Positions 1-7,659 of a stretch of DNA of 30,233 nucleotides are shown one piece after another. The notes beneath the pieces are model-generated. The model had not been told where the DNA came from. It made no database searches and saw only the letters and a program-made list of their open reading frames with translations. Each line of letters opens with the position of its first letter. The first letter of the stretch is position 1. Both the position numbers and the translations under genes were made by a program. This stretch comes from CALMEC01 sp031376485 (GTDB lineage: Bacteria > Actinomycetota > Thermoleophilia > Miltoncostaeales > Miltoncostaeaceae), in the NCBI GenBank assembly GCA_031376485.1, contig JANMDV010000118.1, forward strand, positions 1-30,233, given 5' to 3'.

Positions 1-179
1 CCGCCGACCGCGACGAAGTCGCGCTCGGGGAACATCGTGAAGTCGAGGGCCGCCATGGCCGGAGCGGCGAGCGCGCCCCACGAAACGAGGCAGACAACAG
101 CAGCGAGCGCGGCGGTCCGTTTCCTACGACGCGTCGGCCCAGATGGCCTCGTGGTTCGGATGATTCCGTCGGCACACAT
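1..179 (-). CDS. N-terminus of a secreted protein, cut by the window edge
   Basis: A short open frame begins at ATG 179 and runs off the left edge after 59 codons. It starts MCADGIIRTTRPSGP, followed by a basic stretch (RRRKR), a hydrophobic stretch (AALAAVVCLVSWGALAA) and a likely signal peptidase site after APAMA. The mature part begins near ALDFTMFPERDFVAVGG. An AAGGGG Shine-Dalgarno lies 6 nt before the ATG, which fixes the start. The protein is therefore probably exported by the Sec pathway. I do not recognise the family, and too little of the mature region is present to name a function. The neighbouring RF-like gene lies 230 bp away on the same strand, so this is probably a separate transcription unit. 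Confidence 0.7.
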   Translation of the reverse strand, partial: MCADGIIRTTRPSGPTRRRKRTAALAAVVCLVSWGALAAPAMAALDFTMFPERDFVAVG

Positions 180-357
180 GATCGACCCCTTAATGACTGA
201 CGAATGCAGGACTGCCGGGGCCGAAGTTCTTGGGCCCGCAGACACCCAGTATCCATCCCGAATGGCACAATCAGTACGCACCGAACGGCTAGTTCTGCCC
301 GACGATCGTCCAGTCGATCCACACAAACTGCCTGGACTTCCGGTGGGGTTCTGCGCA

Positions 358-380
358 GATGCGTGAATTCAATGCGCATC
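358..380 (-). terminator. Weak hairpin after the RF-like gene
   Basis: GATGCG (358-363) can pair with CGCATC (375-380) across an 11-nt loop. It lies about 30 nt beyond the stop codon of the RF-like gene on the minus strand. There is no T-tract, so a terminator role is only suggested by position. The rest of 180-409 shows no gene. Confidence 0.25.
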
Positions 381-409
381 CGGCACAGCAGTTACTTCTG
401 CGCGGACCC

Positions 410-820
410 TTACTCGGCCGCCTCAGGGCGCCGGCGCATCACTTTGACGCGTGATCGCTGCGCCTTCTGATCGAGCCTGCGTGCGACAGCGGACTTGGAG
501 GGAGCGGTTGCGCGCCGCGTCTTGCGGGGCGCGAGTGCCACCGCGATCCGTGCGCGCAGGTTCGCCTCGACCGTCGCCCGATTGCGCTCGCGCGAGCGGT
601 CCGCCTGCGACGCCAACCGCAGTGGTCGACGCTTGAGATGTAAACCGGCTGTCAGACGTACGCAGACGAATGACGGCAATCCATTCAGCGCGCCCGTCGA
701 CACGATCAGCTCGGCGCGGGTCTCGGTGTGGTCGCGGTGCTGACCGCCGGGACCGGATGCCCGTGAGTAGCGCCACACCGACGCGGCGAGGATGTGGTCG
801 GTGACCTCGTCCGGTGTCAC
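410..820 (-). CDS. RF-1 domain (GGQ) release-factor-like protein, ArfB-like
   Basis: This 136-residue protein carries the GPGGQH motif (Gly25-Gly26-Gln27) of class I release factors, which acts in the peptidyl transferase centre to hydrolyse peptidyl-tRNA. It has no codon-recognition domain and ends in a lysine/arginine-rich tail. That build matches the size of ArfB/YaeJ, a rescue factor whose basic tail enters the empty mRNA channel. The residues after GGQ (HRDHTETRAEL) differ from the HVNKV of canonical ArfB and resemble an actinobacterial RF-like subgroup, so a rescue role is inference. The GTG start at 820 overlaps the TGA of the upstream topoisomerase gene (GTGA), so translation is probably coupled. 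No Shine-Dalgarno is visible in front of it, in line with coupling. Confidence 0.8.
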   Translation of the reverse strand: MTPDEVTDHILAASVWRYSRASGPGGQHRDHTETRAELIVSTGALNGLPSFVCVRLTAGLHLKRRPLRLASQADRSRERNRATVEANLRARIAVALAPRKTRRATAPSKSAVARRLDQKAQRSRVKVMRRRPEAAE

Positions 821-3345
821 GGCGTGGCGGGCGCAGCCTCCGCCGGGGTGCCGGCAGGCTGTTGTTCGTGCGCCTCGCGCAGACGCTCGGCGGCCTCCTC
901 AATCGTCACCTCGTGGCCCTTCTCGCGCTTCCAGATGACGAACCCGCAGCCGGGGTTCTTGCGGCTTTTCCAACTACTGCACCCGTACGCCCGGCTGTTC
1001 TCGTTGATGTCACCGCCGCAGCCCGGTGTCGGGCACTTGCCGATGGGCTCTTTGGACGGGGCGGGTGCGGCGTTGGTCTCGCCTGCGGCGACCATCTGCT
1101 TGGCGGTGTCGACGTCGACCTCACCCTTCGCGCCGCGCACGCGCTTCCAGATGACGAAGCCGCAGCCGGTCTCGGTACGGCTCTTCCAGCTGGTACAGCC
1201 GAAGCTTTTCGTGCGCTCGATGATCTCGCCGTCGCAGTCGGGGGTGGGGCAGGAGCCGATAATTTCGCGCTCGGCCACCAGATCCTTGCTGGACTTGCCT
1301 TCCTCGATGTAGAGGAGCGCCTGCTCCAACGTCAGCGTCTTGCCGTTGGCCTGCTTCCACAGCGTGTAGCCGCAGCCGGGCTCGTCCTTGCTCGTATAGC
1401 TGTTGCACCCGTAGCTCTTGGGGTACTCGACGATATGGCCTTCGCAGCCGGGAGTGGGACAGGGGGCGAGTTCCCGTCGCTCGATGCGCAGGTGCTCGCG
1501 GTCCTTGTCGGCAAACCATGCGACAACGTCGCGCGTAAACGTCTCGACATCCTTACGGAAGTCCTGATGGCGCTGCGCGCCCCGCTGGATCTCGTTGAGG
1601 CGCTGCTCCCATTGACCGGTCAGCTCGGGCTTGGTCAGCACGTGATCGCCCAGCATCAGGATCAGGCCGACGCCCTTCTCGGTCGCGCGCAGGCTCCTGC
1701 CCTCGCGCTCGACGTACTCGGCGTCGATCAGGCGCTCGATCGTGGCGGCGCGGGTGGCGGGAGTGCCCAGGCCCGCGTCCTTCATCGCTTCGGCCGCCTC
1801 GTCATCGTCGACGAGCTTGCCGGCGGTCTCCATCGCCCGAAGCAGCGTGCCTTCGCTGAACCGTGCCGGCGGCTTGGTGCGCTTGGCGGAGGATTCGACC
1901 TCGGCGCAGTCGACGGCCTCGCCCTGCTTGAGCTGCGGCAGCTTCTGCTCGCGTTCCTCGTCCTCCTTGGCGGGGCCGCGCGTCTCGTCGGCCTCCTCGC
2001 CGTAGACGGCGCGCCACCCGGCGTCGATCAGTACCTTGCCGCGGCTTCGGAACAGGTGCCCCTCGCAGCGAGTCTCGATGACCGTGTTCTCGAACCGCGC
2101 GGGCGGGTGGAAGACCGCGAGGAAGCGGCGGGCCACCAAGTCGTAGATCCGAGCTTCGTCGCGGTTGAGGGCACCCAAGTCGTGGTCGTCGTCGGTGGGG
2201 ATGATCGCGTGGTGGTCGGTCACCTTGGCGTCGTTGATGACTTTGCCCAAGGGCAGCTTCTCGAGCGCCATCACGAACCGGGCGGCGTCTGCATAGACCG
2301 GAGCGGCGGACCCCACGCGGGCGGCGATCGGCTTGAGCTGGCCGACCATGTCGCCGGAGAGGTAGCGCGAGTTGGTACGCGGGTAGGTCAGCACCTTGTG
2401 CTGGTCATACAGCGCCTGGGCGGTCGAGAGGGTGCGCGACGCCGAGAAGCCGAAGCGGCGGTTGGCCTCGCGCTGCAAGGTGGTCAGGTCATAGAGGAGC
2501 GGCGACTGCTCGACCTGCGGCTTGGTCTCGAGCGACTCGACCACAGCCGGCTTGTCGCGCACGGCCGCGACGATCGCCTCGGCGGGCTCGGCGGCGGCCA
2601 TCCGCGTCGTGGAGCCTTCGTGCCACAGACCCGCGTAGCGGACGCCGGCGGACGTGGCGAACGTCGCCTCGACCTCCCAGTAGTCCTCGGGGACGAACGC
2701 TTGGATGGCCAGGTCCCGGCGGGCGATCAACGCGAGCGTCGGCGTCTGGACGCGCCCGAGCGACAGCACTTTGCGGGCGGAGCCGGCCTTGGTGGTCGCA
2801 GCGCGGGTGGCGTTCATTCCGACCAGCCAGTCGGCCTCGCTTCGGGCCCGGGCGGCCTCTTCGAGAGGGATCATCTCCTCGTCGTCGCGAAGGTGCTCGA
2901 ACGCGTCACGGATGGCATGTGCGGTCATCGACGAGAACCACGCCCGCTTGACCGGCTTGTCGCGGGCTTTCTTGGGAGCGGTTTCCAGGATGAGCTTGAA
3001 GATGAGCTCGCCCTCGCGTCCGGCGTCGCAGGCGTTGACGATGACGTCGATGTCGGGCGAGGCCATGTACTTGTGCAGGGCCTTGAGCTGTTTGCCCGCC
3101 TTGGCGTCACGTGCCTGGTATTTGAACTCCTCCGGCACGATCGGAAGGTCCTCGTACTTCCACTTCTTGTAGCGCTCGTCGTACTGGTCGGGGTCGACCT
3201 GCTCCACCAGATGGCCGATTGCGAACCCCACGACGGTGGTGTCGCTCTCGTAGAACTCGCCATTCTTGGCGAACGTGCCAGGTAGGGCCGTCGACACGTC
3301 GCGGGCGACGGAGGGCTTTTCGCAGATGATGAGTGAGCGAGGCAT
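817..3345 (-). CDS. topB: DNA topoisomerase III-type (type IA) with three C-terminal zinc ribbons
   Basis: Type IA topoisomerases cut and pass single strands to relax or decatenate DNA. The 842-residue protein opens with MPRSLIICEKPSVARDV (Toprim, Glu9). It has the acidic motif CDAGREGE near residue 107, where the DAG form is typical of TopB rather than TopA, and the catalytic tyrosine in LTYPRTNS (about Tyr321). Three tandem repeats near residues 627, 697 and 767 share CPTPxCxG...GC.S...GCG(F/Y)..WK and match topoisomerase C-terminal zinc ribbons. I chose ATG 3345 because family homology starts there. A longer frame to 3501 adds 52 residues unlike the family. No Shine-Dalgarno is present, but TGCTACCCT lies 9 nt upstream. 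The stop overlaps the GTG of the RF-like gene. Confidence 0.92.
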   Translation of the reverse strand: MPRSLIICEKPSVARDVSTALPGTFAKNGEFYESDTTVVGFAIGHLVEQVDPDQYDERYKKWKYEDLPIVPEEFKYQARDAKAGKQLKALHKYMASPDIDVIVNACDAGREGELIFKLILETAPKKARDKPVKRAWFSSMTAHAIRDAFEHLRDDEEMIPLEEAARARSEADWLVGMNATRAATTKAGSARKVLSLGRVQTPTLALIARRDLAIQAFVPEDYWEVEATFATSAGVRYAGLWHEGSTTRMAAAEPAEAIVAAVRDKPAVVESLETKPQVEQSPLLYDLTTLQREANRRFGFSASRTLSTAQALYDQHKVLTYPRTNSRYLSGDMVGQLKPIAARVGSAAPVYADAARFVMALEKLPLGKVINDAKVTDHHAIIPTDDDHDLGALNRDEARIYDLVARRFLAVFHPPARFENTVIETRCEGHLFRSRGKVLIDAGWRAVYGEEADETRGPAKEDEEREQKLPQLKQGEAVDCAEVESSAKRTKPPARFSEGTLLRAMETAGKLVDDDEAAEAMKDAGLGTPATRAATIERLIDAEYVEREGRSLRATEKGVGLILMLGDHVLTKPELTGQWEQRLNEIQRGAQRHQDFRKDVETFTRDVVAWFADKDREHLRIERRELAPCPTPGCEGHIVEYPKSYGCNSYTSKDEPGCGYTLWKQANGKTLTLEQALLYIEEGKSSKDLVAEREIIGSCPTPDCDGEIIERTKSFGCTSWKSRTETGCGFVIWKRVRGAKGEVDVDTAKQMVAAGETNAAPAPSKEPIGKCPTPGCGGDINENSRAYGCSSWKSRKNPGCGFVIWKREKGHEVTIEEAAERLREAHEQQPAGTPAEAAPATP

Positions 3346-3354
3346 CGGCCGGCG

Positions 3355-3363
3355 AGGGTAGCA
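3355..3363 (-). promoter_or_regulatory. Extended -10 box for topB
   Basis: The minus strand reads TGCTACCCT, an extended -10 (TGnTANNNT), ending 9 nt before the topB ATG. The identical 9-mer precedes the tRNA pair at 13417-13425. There is no good -35 and no Shine-Dalgarno, so the mRNA may be leaderless or nearly so. Confidence 0.45.
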
Positions 3364-3578
3364 GCAAAGGGCCCGTACAGAAATAACGGCTGGGCCGGAT
3401 GGCGAGCGAAAGCCGCGCAGGACGGTGTCGCCGAGCCTCGCTGCGACTGGTGGTAACGGCGATCTCTGCGACGCCGTCGTGCGACGGTTTGCAGCCGCCA
3501 AACGGTGCAGTCGTTTCGGCGCCGGCCAAAAGGGGTGGATTACGCCAAGTGGCCCCGTGCGAACGCCGCCGCCATGGC

Positions 3579-3965
3579 TCAGACGATGCGCACCCCAACC
3601 CCTGGAAGGTCGGTAAAACCCGTTCTGTCCCGGGTGACGACCGTCCGACCGGTCGCTGCGGCGGTGGCCGCGATGATCAGGTCGTGTGCGCCGCGATTCC
3701 GGCCGGTGGCCTTGGTGACCGCGAGGAGTTCCGAATGTCGCCGCGCGACGACCAGGTCGTAGTCTTCGATCTGGATGCGGCCGAGAAACGTCTCGACATG
3801 GGTCATGCGCGCCGCTCGGTTCGCGGTGCTTGATCGGAGCGCTCCAAAGAGCAACTCGGCGGCTGTGATCGCGGCGATCGCCAATTGGTCCGTGGCTTCG
3901 ACGAACTCCTCAAGGTCAAGCTGATGCCGTTCGGCGGCGATGACAACCGCGCTATCGAGTATCAA
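3579..3965 (-). CDS. vapC: PIN-domain ribonuclease toxin (VapC family)
   Basis: The 128-residue protein has the PIN fold layout with its four acidic metal ligands visible: Asp4 (MILDSAVV), Glu37 (TAAELLFGA), Asp95 (GAHDLIIAATA) and Asp113 (VVTRD). VapC toxins cleave tRNA or rRNA and are silenced by a cognate antitoxin. The TTG start at 3965 overlaps the TGA of the antitoxin gene (TTGA), so the pair is translationally coupled with antitoxin first, as is usual. There is no separate Shine-Dalgarno. The RNA target cannot be read from the sequence. The 3346-3578 gap to topB shows no gene. Confidence 0.88.
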   Translation of the reverse strand: MILDSAVVIAAERHQLDLEEFVEATDQLAIAAITAAELLFGALRSSTANRAARMTHVETFLGRIQIEDYDLVVARRHSELLAVTKATGRNRGAHDLIIAATAAATGRTVVTRDRTGFTDLPGVGVRIV

Positions 3966-4213
3966 TCGGGCCAGTCGTGCAGCCGATCGTCGAGGAGGGC
4001 CCGGACCGCCATGATTTCCTCAAGCGCCGAATCATCTCGCGGCGCCCGTGACAGCAACTCGATGATCTCGCGTCCGTTGCCGGTTTGCGCGGGCGAGATC
4101 TTGGCGACCGTGCGCCCCCGTCGCTCGACGATAAATGTCTCCCCAGTCTGTTCGACCGCATCAAGGACATCGGCAAACTGCCGAGCGGCTTTGGACGCCG
4201 TGATCCTTTTCAT
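3962..4213 (-). CDS. vapB: Phd/YefM-type antitoxin paired with VapC
   Basis: This 83-residue protein has the Phd/YefM antitoxin pattern: MKRITASKAARQFADVLDAVE, then a beta-hairpin (ETFIVERRGRTVAKISP) forming the DNA-binding N-terminal half. An acidic helical tail (ALEEIMAVRALLDDRLHDWPD) would wrap the toxin. Antitoxins of this type repress their own operon together with the toxin. It overlaps vapC by 4 bp. The ATG at 4213 has no clear Shine-Dalgarno, but GATAAT lies 8 nt upstream on the same strand, so a leaderless transcript is plausible. The symbol reflects pairing with a VapC toxin; by fold the antitoxin is Phd-like. Confidence 0.85.
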   Translation of the reverse strand: MKRITASKAARQFADVLDAVEQTGETFIVERRGRTVAKISPAQTGNGREIIELLSRAPRDDSALEEIMAVRALLDDRLHDWPD

Positions 4214-4221
4214 TAGCCCAG

Positions 4222-4227
4222 ATTATC
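4222..4227 (-). promoter_or_regulatory. -10-like box for the toxin-antitoxin operon
   Basis: The minus strand reads GATAAT, one base from TATAAT, ending 8 nt before the antitoxin ATG. No convincing -35 is visible. Confidence 0.35.
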
Positions 4228-4232
4228 AGACC

Positions 4233-4270
4233 TACGATGCCCGCCCAGCGCCGTGGTGAGGGCGGCGTAT
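4233..4270 (-). repeat. 3' hairpin repeat, copy A (after pfk)
   Basis: On the minus strand this copy reads GCCGCCCTCACCACGGC, then GCTGGGCGGGC. The GCCGCCC and GGGCGG(G)C arms can form a hairpin. It matches copy B (4308-4342) and copies C and D after aspS, with the last ten or so bases diverged. Confidence 0.6.
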
Positions 4271-4307
4271 AGATCCAGCCGCCATCAGCGTTTGAGCCCG
4301 CAGGGGT

Positions 4308-4342
4308 CATAGGCCGCCCAAGAGCCGTGGTGAGGGCGGCGT
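4308..4342 (-). repeat. 3' hairpin repeat, copy B (9 nt after the pfk stop)
   Basis: The minus strand has GCCGCCC and GGGCGGC as perfect 7-bp arms around a 14-nt loop, followed by CTATGA. It starts 9 nt after the pfk stop codon. CTTGGGCGGCCTATG is shared exactly with copies C and D behind aspS, 18 kb away. The element could act as a terminator or 3'-end stabiliser. Confidence 0.65.
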
Positions 4343-4351
4343 ATGGGTACC

Positions 4352-5380
4352 TCAACCGAAAAACGGCTCGGCGACAGCGAAGCGCTCGGGGGGCACTGCC
4401 TTGAGCTTGGCGACGCCGTCCGCGATGTCGATGTCGACGATATCGTCACCGCGCAGGGCGACCATCCGGCCGAACCGCCCTTGGGCGACGAGTTCCGCCG
4501 CATGGCTGCCAAAGCGCGTGGCGAGAATCCGGTCGTACGCGTTCGGCGTGCCGCCGCGCTGGATGTGGCCCAGCACCGCGACGCGGGTGTCGAACCCGGT
4601 TCGCTCGCGGACGCCCTGGGCGATCTGCTCACCGATGCCGACGTTGGCCAGCTGCTTGTGGCCGAACTCGTCGAGCTCGGCCGCGTCGTGGTCTGTGCCG
4701 AGCTCGAAACCCTCGCTGACGACGACGATCGAGAAGTTCTTGCCCCGGTCGTGGCGGGACATGATTGCGCCGCACACGTCGTCAAGCGTGCGCGGCACCT
4801 CGGGGATCAAGATCGCGTCGGCACCACCCGCAAGCCCCGCGTAGGTGGCGATCCAGCCGACGTGGCGGCCCATGACCTCGACGACGATCACGCGATCGTG
4901 GGATTCGGCGGTGCTGTGCAGGCGGTCGATCGCGTCGGTCGCGATCTGCACCGCGGTCGAAAACCCAAACGTGTAATCCGTGCCGTCCAAGTCGTTGTCG
5001 ATCGTCTTGGGCACCCCCACACACGGGACGTCGTGCAGCTGCGTCAGCTTCGCCGCGACCCCGAGCGTGTCTTCGCCGCCGATCGCGATAAGCGCGTCGA
5101 GCCCGAGTGCCGTGAAGCTCTCTGCGCATCGCGCGCCCCCCTGGGGATCCTTGAACGGGTTGGTGCGCGATGTGCCCAGGATGGTGCCGCCGCGGGGCAG
5201 AAGACCGCTGACCGCGTTGGCGTCCAACGGCATCGTCTCTTGCTCCAGGAGGCCACGCCAGCCGTGACGAAGCCCCAGATGAGTGTGCCCGTGCCGCGCG
5301 GCACCGACCCGCACCACCGCGCGGATCACGGCGTTGAGCCCGGGGCAGTCACCGCCGCCTGTCAAGATTCCCACGCGCAT
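4352..5380 (-). CDS. 6-phosphofructokinase, probably PPi-dependent type
   Basis: This enzyme phosphorylates fructose 6-phosphate to the 1,6-bisphosphate in glycolysis. From ATG 5380 the protein has 342 residues and starts MRVGILTGGGDCPGLNAVIR, the actinobacterial group III PFK signature. Catalytic Asp128 lies in PKTIDNDL. Two residues suggest pyrophosphate as phosphoryl donor: Asp104 in GGEDT, which is Gly104 in ATP-using E. coli PfkA, and Lys125 in PKTIDND, which is Gly in ATP enzymes. A PPi enzyme is reversible and could also serve gluconeogenesis. A longer frame to 5410 adds ten unconserved residues. There is no Shine-Dalgarno, but TAGCCT lies 8 nt upstream. Two hairpin repeats follow the stop codon. 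Confidence 0.92.
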   Translation of the reverse strand: MRVGILTGGGDCPGLNAVIRAVVRVGAARHGHTHLGLRHGWRGLLEQETMPLDANAVSGLLPRGGTILGTSRTNPFKDPQGGARCAESFTALGLDALIAIGGEDTLGVAAKLTQLHDVPCVGVPKTIDNDLDGTDYTFGFSTAVQIATDAIDRLHSTAESHDRVIVVEVMGRHVGWIATYAGLAGGADAILIPEVPRTLDDVCGAIMSRHDRGKNFSIVVVSEGFELGTDHDAAELDEFGHKQLANVGIGEQIAQGVRERTGFDTRVAVLGHIQRGGTPNAYDRILATRFGSHAAELVAQGRFGRMVALRGDDIVDIDIADGVAKLKAVPPERFAVAEPFFG

Positions 5381-5388
5381 CGTCCGGC

Positions 5389-5394
5389 AGGCTA
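5389..5394 (-). promoter_or_regulatory. -10-like box for pfk
   Basis: The minus strand reads TAGCCT, ending 8 nt before the pfk ATG. With no Shine-Dalgarno in that space, a leaderless mRNA is likely. No good -35 match is seen. Confidence 0.35.
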
Positions 5395-5473
5395 GCGCGC
5401 CCGCGAGCAAGGGTTAAGGCTTGGCAAACGGTGCCAGGAATGCCGGGCGCGGCAGCCCGCCCGCGGCGGGTGA

Positions 5474-5520
5474 AAATAGGACTCCACCACAGGGACGTTG
5501 TCCCTTTGCGAGTCCCATTT
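5474..5520. repeat. Nested perfect hairpin, REP-like
   Basis: AGGGAC (5491-5496) and GTCCCT (5500-5505) form a 6-bp stem with a GTT loop. This sits inside an outer stem of 5474-5483 against 5511-5520, which pairs at nine of ten positions. Both strands fold equally. It lies 94 nt upstream of the pfk start, in non-coding DNA. Compact nested palindromes like this are typical of REP-type repeats, but there is only one copy here. Confidence 0.5.
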
Positions 5521-6145
5521 TGCCCTGAGGCACGGTTGACCTCAGAACCGTGTGTTCAGAGTGATCACGGGGCGCGCAACGACCATTCCGTGCAGGTCCT
5601 CTCAGGTCGAAGGTGGTCCCTGACGGCGAGCTCGTGGCGCAGGACGGCGGTCGCAGCGCGGGGGTTCCTCACAGAGGCCCCTGCCTCCAAGTTCGTGTCG
5701 ACCGCGCGAACCGCGTCCAGTTTGCCTGTCCCTTTCGATTCTCTCCGCAACGACGTGCGCGCCACGCGGCGACCAACCCGCCGATCCATCAGCTGCCTGG
5801 CCGAGATATGGACGCCGACGAGGTGTTCGGCGCGCCAGGCGCAAGCTGCATCAGACGACCCACGTGCCGACGTTCAGATCGCGCCGGTGCGTTCGGCATC
5901 GGAATGAACTCCACCGGTGGCACCGGACCAAGACGCGAATGGGTGCAGCGAAGCAGCGACTCCCAGTCGCTCACCATCCCTGTCGCGAGGCAGATGAAAG
6001 CTGCACGTGAAGTTCCAATGGGGTGTCACGGACCGCTCGGGACAGCCCGTCGGCGATCGCGGATTCCCGTTTGTCGGGCAAGAACAACGACATCCCTGTT
6101 GTGTCGGCCTTACGGCCCAAAGCTGCAGCGGCACTGACTTCTTCG
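5521..6145. other. Gap with no recognisable gene
   Basis: Several open frames cross this stretch on both strands, but none has a ribosome-binding site, a recognisable domain or protein-like composition. A 40-codon frame at 5971-6093 (minus) looks weakly protein-like and may be a gene remnant. Confidence 0.5.
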
Positions 6146-6913
6146 TCAGGTGTGGCTCAGATGTGCGGTCACAGCCTCCCCGGTCCGAGCGAACGCGTCC
6201 CACATGACGGGATGGTTGCCCGGAACGTCGACGACGGTCAGCCGGTCGCCGAATGCGCCGCGAAGCAGTTCCTCCTGTCGGTCGTCGACGATCCCGTTGG
6301 CCGCGCGCACAAGCAGCGTAGGACAGCTCGCCGGTAGCGCAGGAGGCCGCGCCATCTCGCCGTAGGCGGCGACGACGGCGCTGCGTGCGACCCGGTAGCG
6401 CAGTCGCCCGTCCACGCCGGCCTGAAGCGCCTGGGCCACGTCATCTTCGACGAGTTCCCGCGGCGTGTGCGCGAGCGTCGCCAGCCGGGCCGCGACGGCT
6501 TCGCCGACATCGACAAAGGACACGTCGAAACGCGCATCGTCGGCGAACCTCAGCGCGACGTCCGGCGCGAGCTGGATCGCCGGATCCAGAAGCGCCAGCC
6601 GGCGGACGCGACCCGGATGTGCAGCCGCAAGCTCAACGGCCAGGCGTCCACCGAAGCTGAATCCGATGACGTCGGCCCGAGTGACCTGCTCGGCATCAAG
6701 GGTCTCGCACACGTCGCACACAAAGGTCGCGATGTCCCACGGTGGCTCCCATCCCGACACGCCGTGTCCCCGCAAGTCGAGCGCAACGACGTGCCGGTCG
6801 GGCAGGTACGTCTGCGCCAGCCTGGCGAAGCGCCCACCGTGGCCCATCACGCCGTGTAGGCACACGACCGGTGGCGCCTGCGGGTCTCCCCACCGATGCA
6901 CATGCAGTCGCAT
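6146..6913 (-). CDS. Alpha/beta hydrolase
   Basis: This 255-residue protein has the layout of soluble alpha/beta hydrolases. HGVMGHGGRF is the oxyanion-hole region, LDLRGHGVS the following strand, GFSFGGRLA the nucleophile elbow (GxSxG) and GNHPVMWD the segment with the catalytic histidine. The substrate cannot be told: esterases, lactonases and menaquinone-pathway hydrolases share this pattern. The open frame extends to 7744, but family similarity begins at MRLHVHRWGD (ATG 6913), and the upstream part runs through a gene relic. There is no Shine-Dalgarno; TATGGT lies 6 nt before the ATG. It stands alone, with large gaps on both sides. Confidence 0.85.
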   Translation of the reverse strand: MRLHVHRWGDPQAPPVVCLHGVMGHGGRFARLAQTYLPDRHVVALDLRGHGVSGWEPPWDIATFVCDVCETLDAEQVTRADVIGFSFGGRLAVELAAAHPGRVRRLALLDPAIQLAPDVALRFADDARFDVSFVDVGEAVAARLATLAHTPRELVEDDVAQALQAGVDGRLRYRVARSAVVAAYGEMARPPALPASCPTLLVRAANGIVDDRQEELLRGAFGDRLTVVDVPGNHPVMWDAFARTGEAVTAHLSHT

Positions 6914-6919
6914 CGGGGA

Positions 6920-6925
6920 ACCATA
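6920..6925 (-). promoter_or_regulatory. -10-like box for the hydrolase gene
   Basis: The minus strand reads TATGGT, ending 6 nt before ATG 6913. This spacing would place the transcript start at the start codon. Confidence 0.3.
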
Positions 6926-7077
6926 TCGGGGTGCCTCGGCGCAGGGGACAGTTCGCCCGGCACCGGCGCGACGTTTTGGGTCAAGCTGCCGTCGCCGAAT
7001 TGTGCGCCGATTGCGACGAGCGTGACCCGGCCGGCACAACGTCCGAACTGGCCGAAGCGTCCATTCGCGTGCGACGA

Positions 7078-7321
7078 TCACGGTGCCGGGGCGTGCGCCG
7101 GCCCGAGTCGGTCCATCGACGGCGCGTCGTGTGCCGGAATTGCGTCTGCTTCGAGAAAGTACATGCGGCCGGCGATCTCGCTGGCGAAGCCATCTGGTGT
7201 GGGTCGCGATCACAGTGATGGTAGGCGGCTGCGCCTGGCACGCACAGCTTGAGCGCACCGGTGGGAGCGGGGGCATCGACGCACGTCTCGCAGCGATCCC
7301 AACAGAACCGCCGCTCAAAAC
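7078..7321 (-). pseudogene. Decayed ABC transporter ATPase (GlnQ-like) fragment
   Basis: Read on the minus strand, one frame gives VLSGGSVGIAARRA, resembling the ABC signature LSGGQQQRVAIARAL. It continues to QPPTITVIATHT, resembling the switch-histidine strand MTMVVVTHE. The next frame then gives GFASEIAGRMYFLEADAI, resembling GFAREVADRVVFMDxGxI of polar amino-acid transporter ATPases, and ends at a TGA at 7078. The order of motifs is right, but the Walker B region between signature and switch is missing and a frameshift separates THT from GFAS. No start or Walker A is seen upstream. I read it as a degraded ATPase gene; this is by-eye homology only. Confidence 0.5.
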
Positions 7322-7659
7322 ACTCACAGCCAGAACCTGACCCGCATCCCCCGCACGCTCGGCCGGATGTAGGGGGCTATTTGCCGCGGGTGGGCAATTC
7401 GCCGCTTGGTTGACACCGGGCCCGCCGAGGAGAGTTGTAGTTAAAAGCGTAAACACTTGAGGTTCTTGAATAAACGACCGTCGAGAGCTTCCTTCGATTG
7501 GGGAATTCTCCCCACGATTGGTGCCCCTGGCGCCGCCTAGGTTTCTCCTCAAGCAAGTCCACCACCTGGGGAGGCTGGAATGGCACGCACCGGAGCCTGA
7601 CAAACACAAACTGAGCGCCCAAAAGATTCGTTGCGCTGAGTCATGAAATCCTAAGGGTT
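7322..7659. other. AT-richer intergenic leader region, no gene seen
   Basis: The part around 7430-7490 is clearly richer in A and T than its surroundings and could hold a promoter for the HD-GYP gene. GGGGA and TCCCC (7500-7513) form a small palindrome. No conserved riboswitch core is recognisable. Confidence 0.35.

Noticed and set aside
814..3285. Plus-strand open frame of 823 codons
   Set aside because: It lies antisense to topB, has no domain or ribosome-binding site, and its composition (Gly, Ala, Leu, Val, Asp rich) is that of a GC-rich shadow frame.
3346..3501. Upstream extension of topB
   Set aside because: It adds 52 residues absent from the family; a -10 box sits right before the shorter start.
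5971..6093. 40-codon minus-strand frame (starts MSLFLPDKRESAIADGLSRA)
   Set aside because: The composition looks protein-like, but there is no spaced Shine-Dalgarno and no known match; possibly a gene remnant.
5431..6137. Overlapping plus-strand open frames in the gap upstream of pfk
   Set aside because: They lack ribosome-binding sites and recognisable motifs, and the first crosses the nested hairpin.
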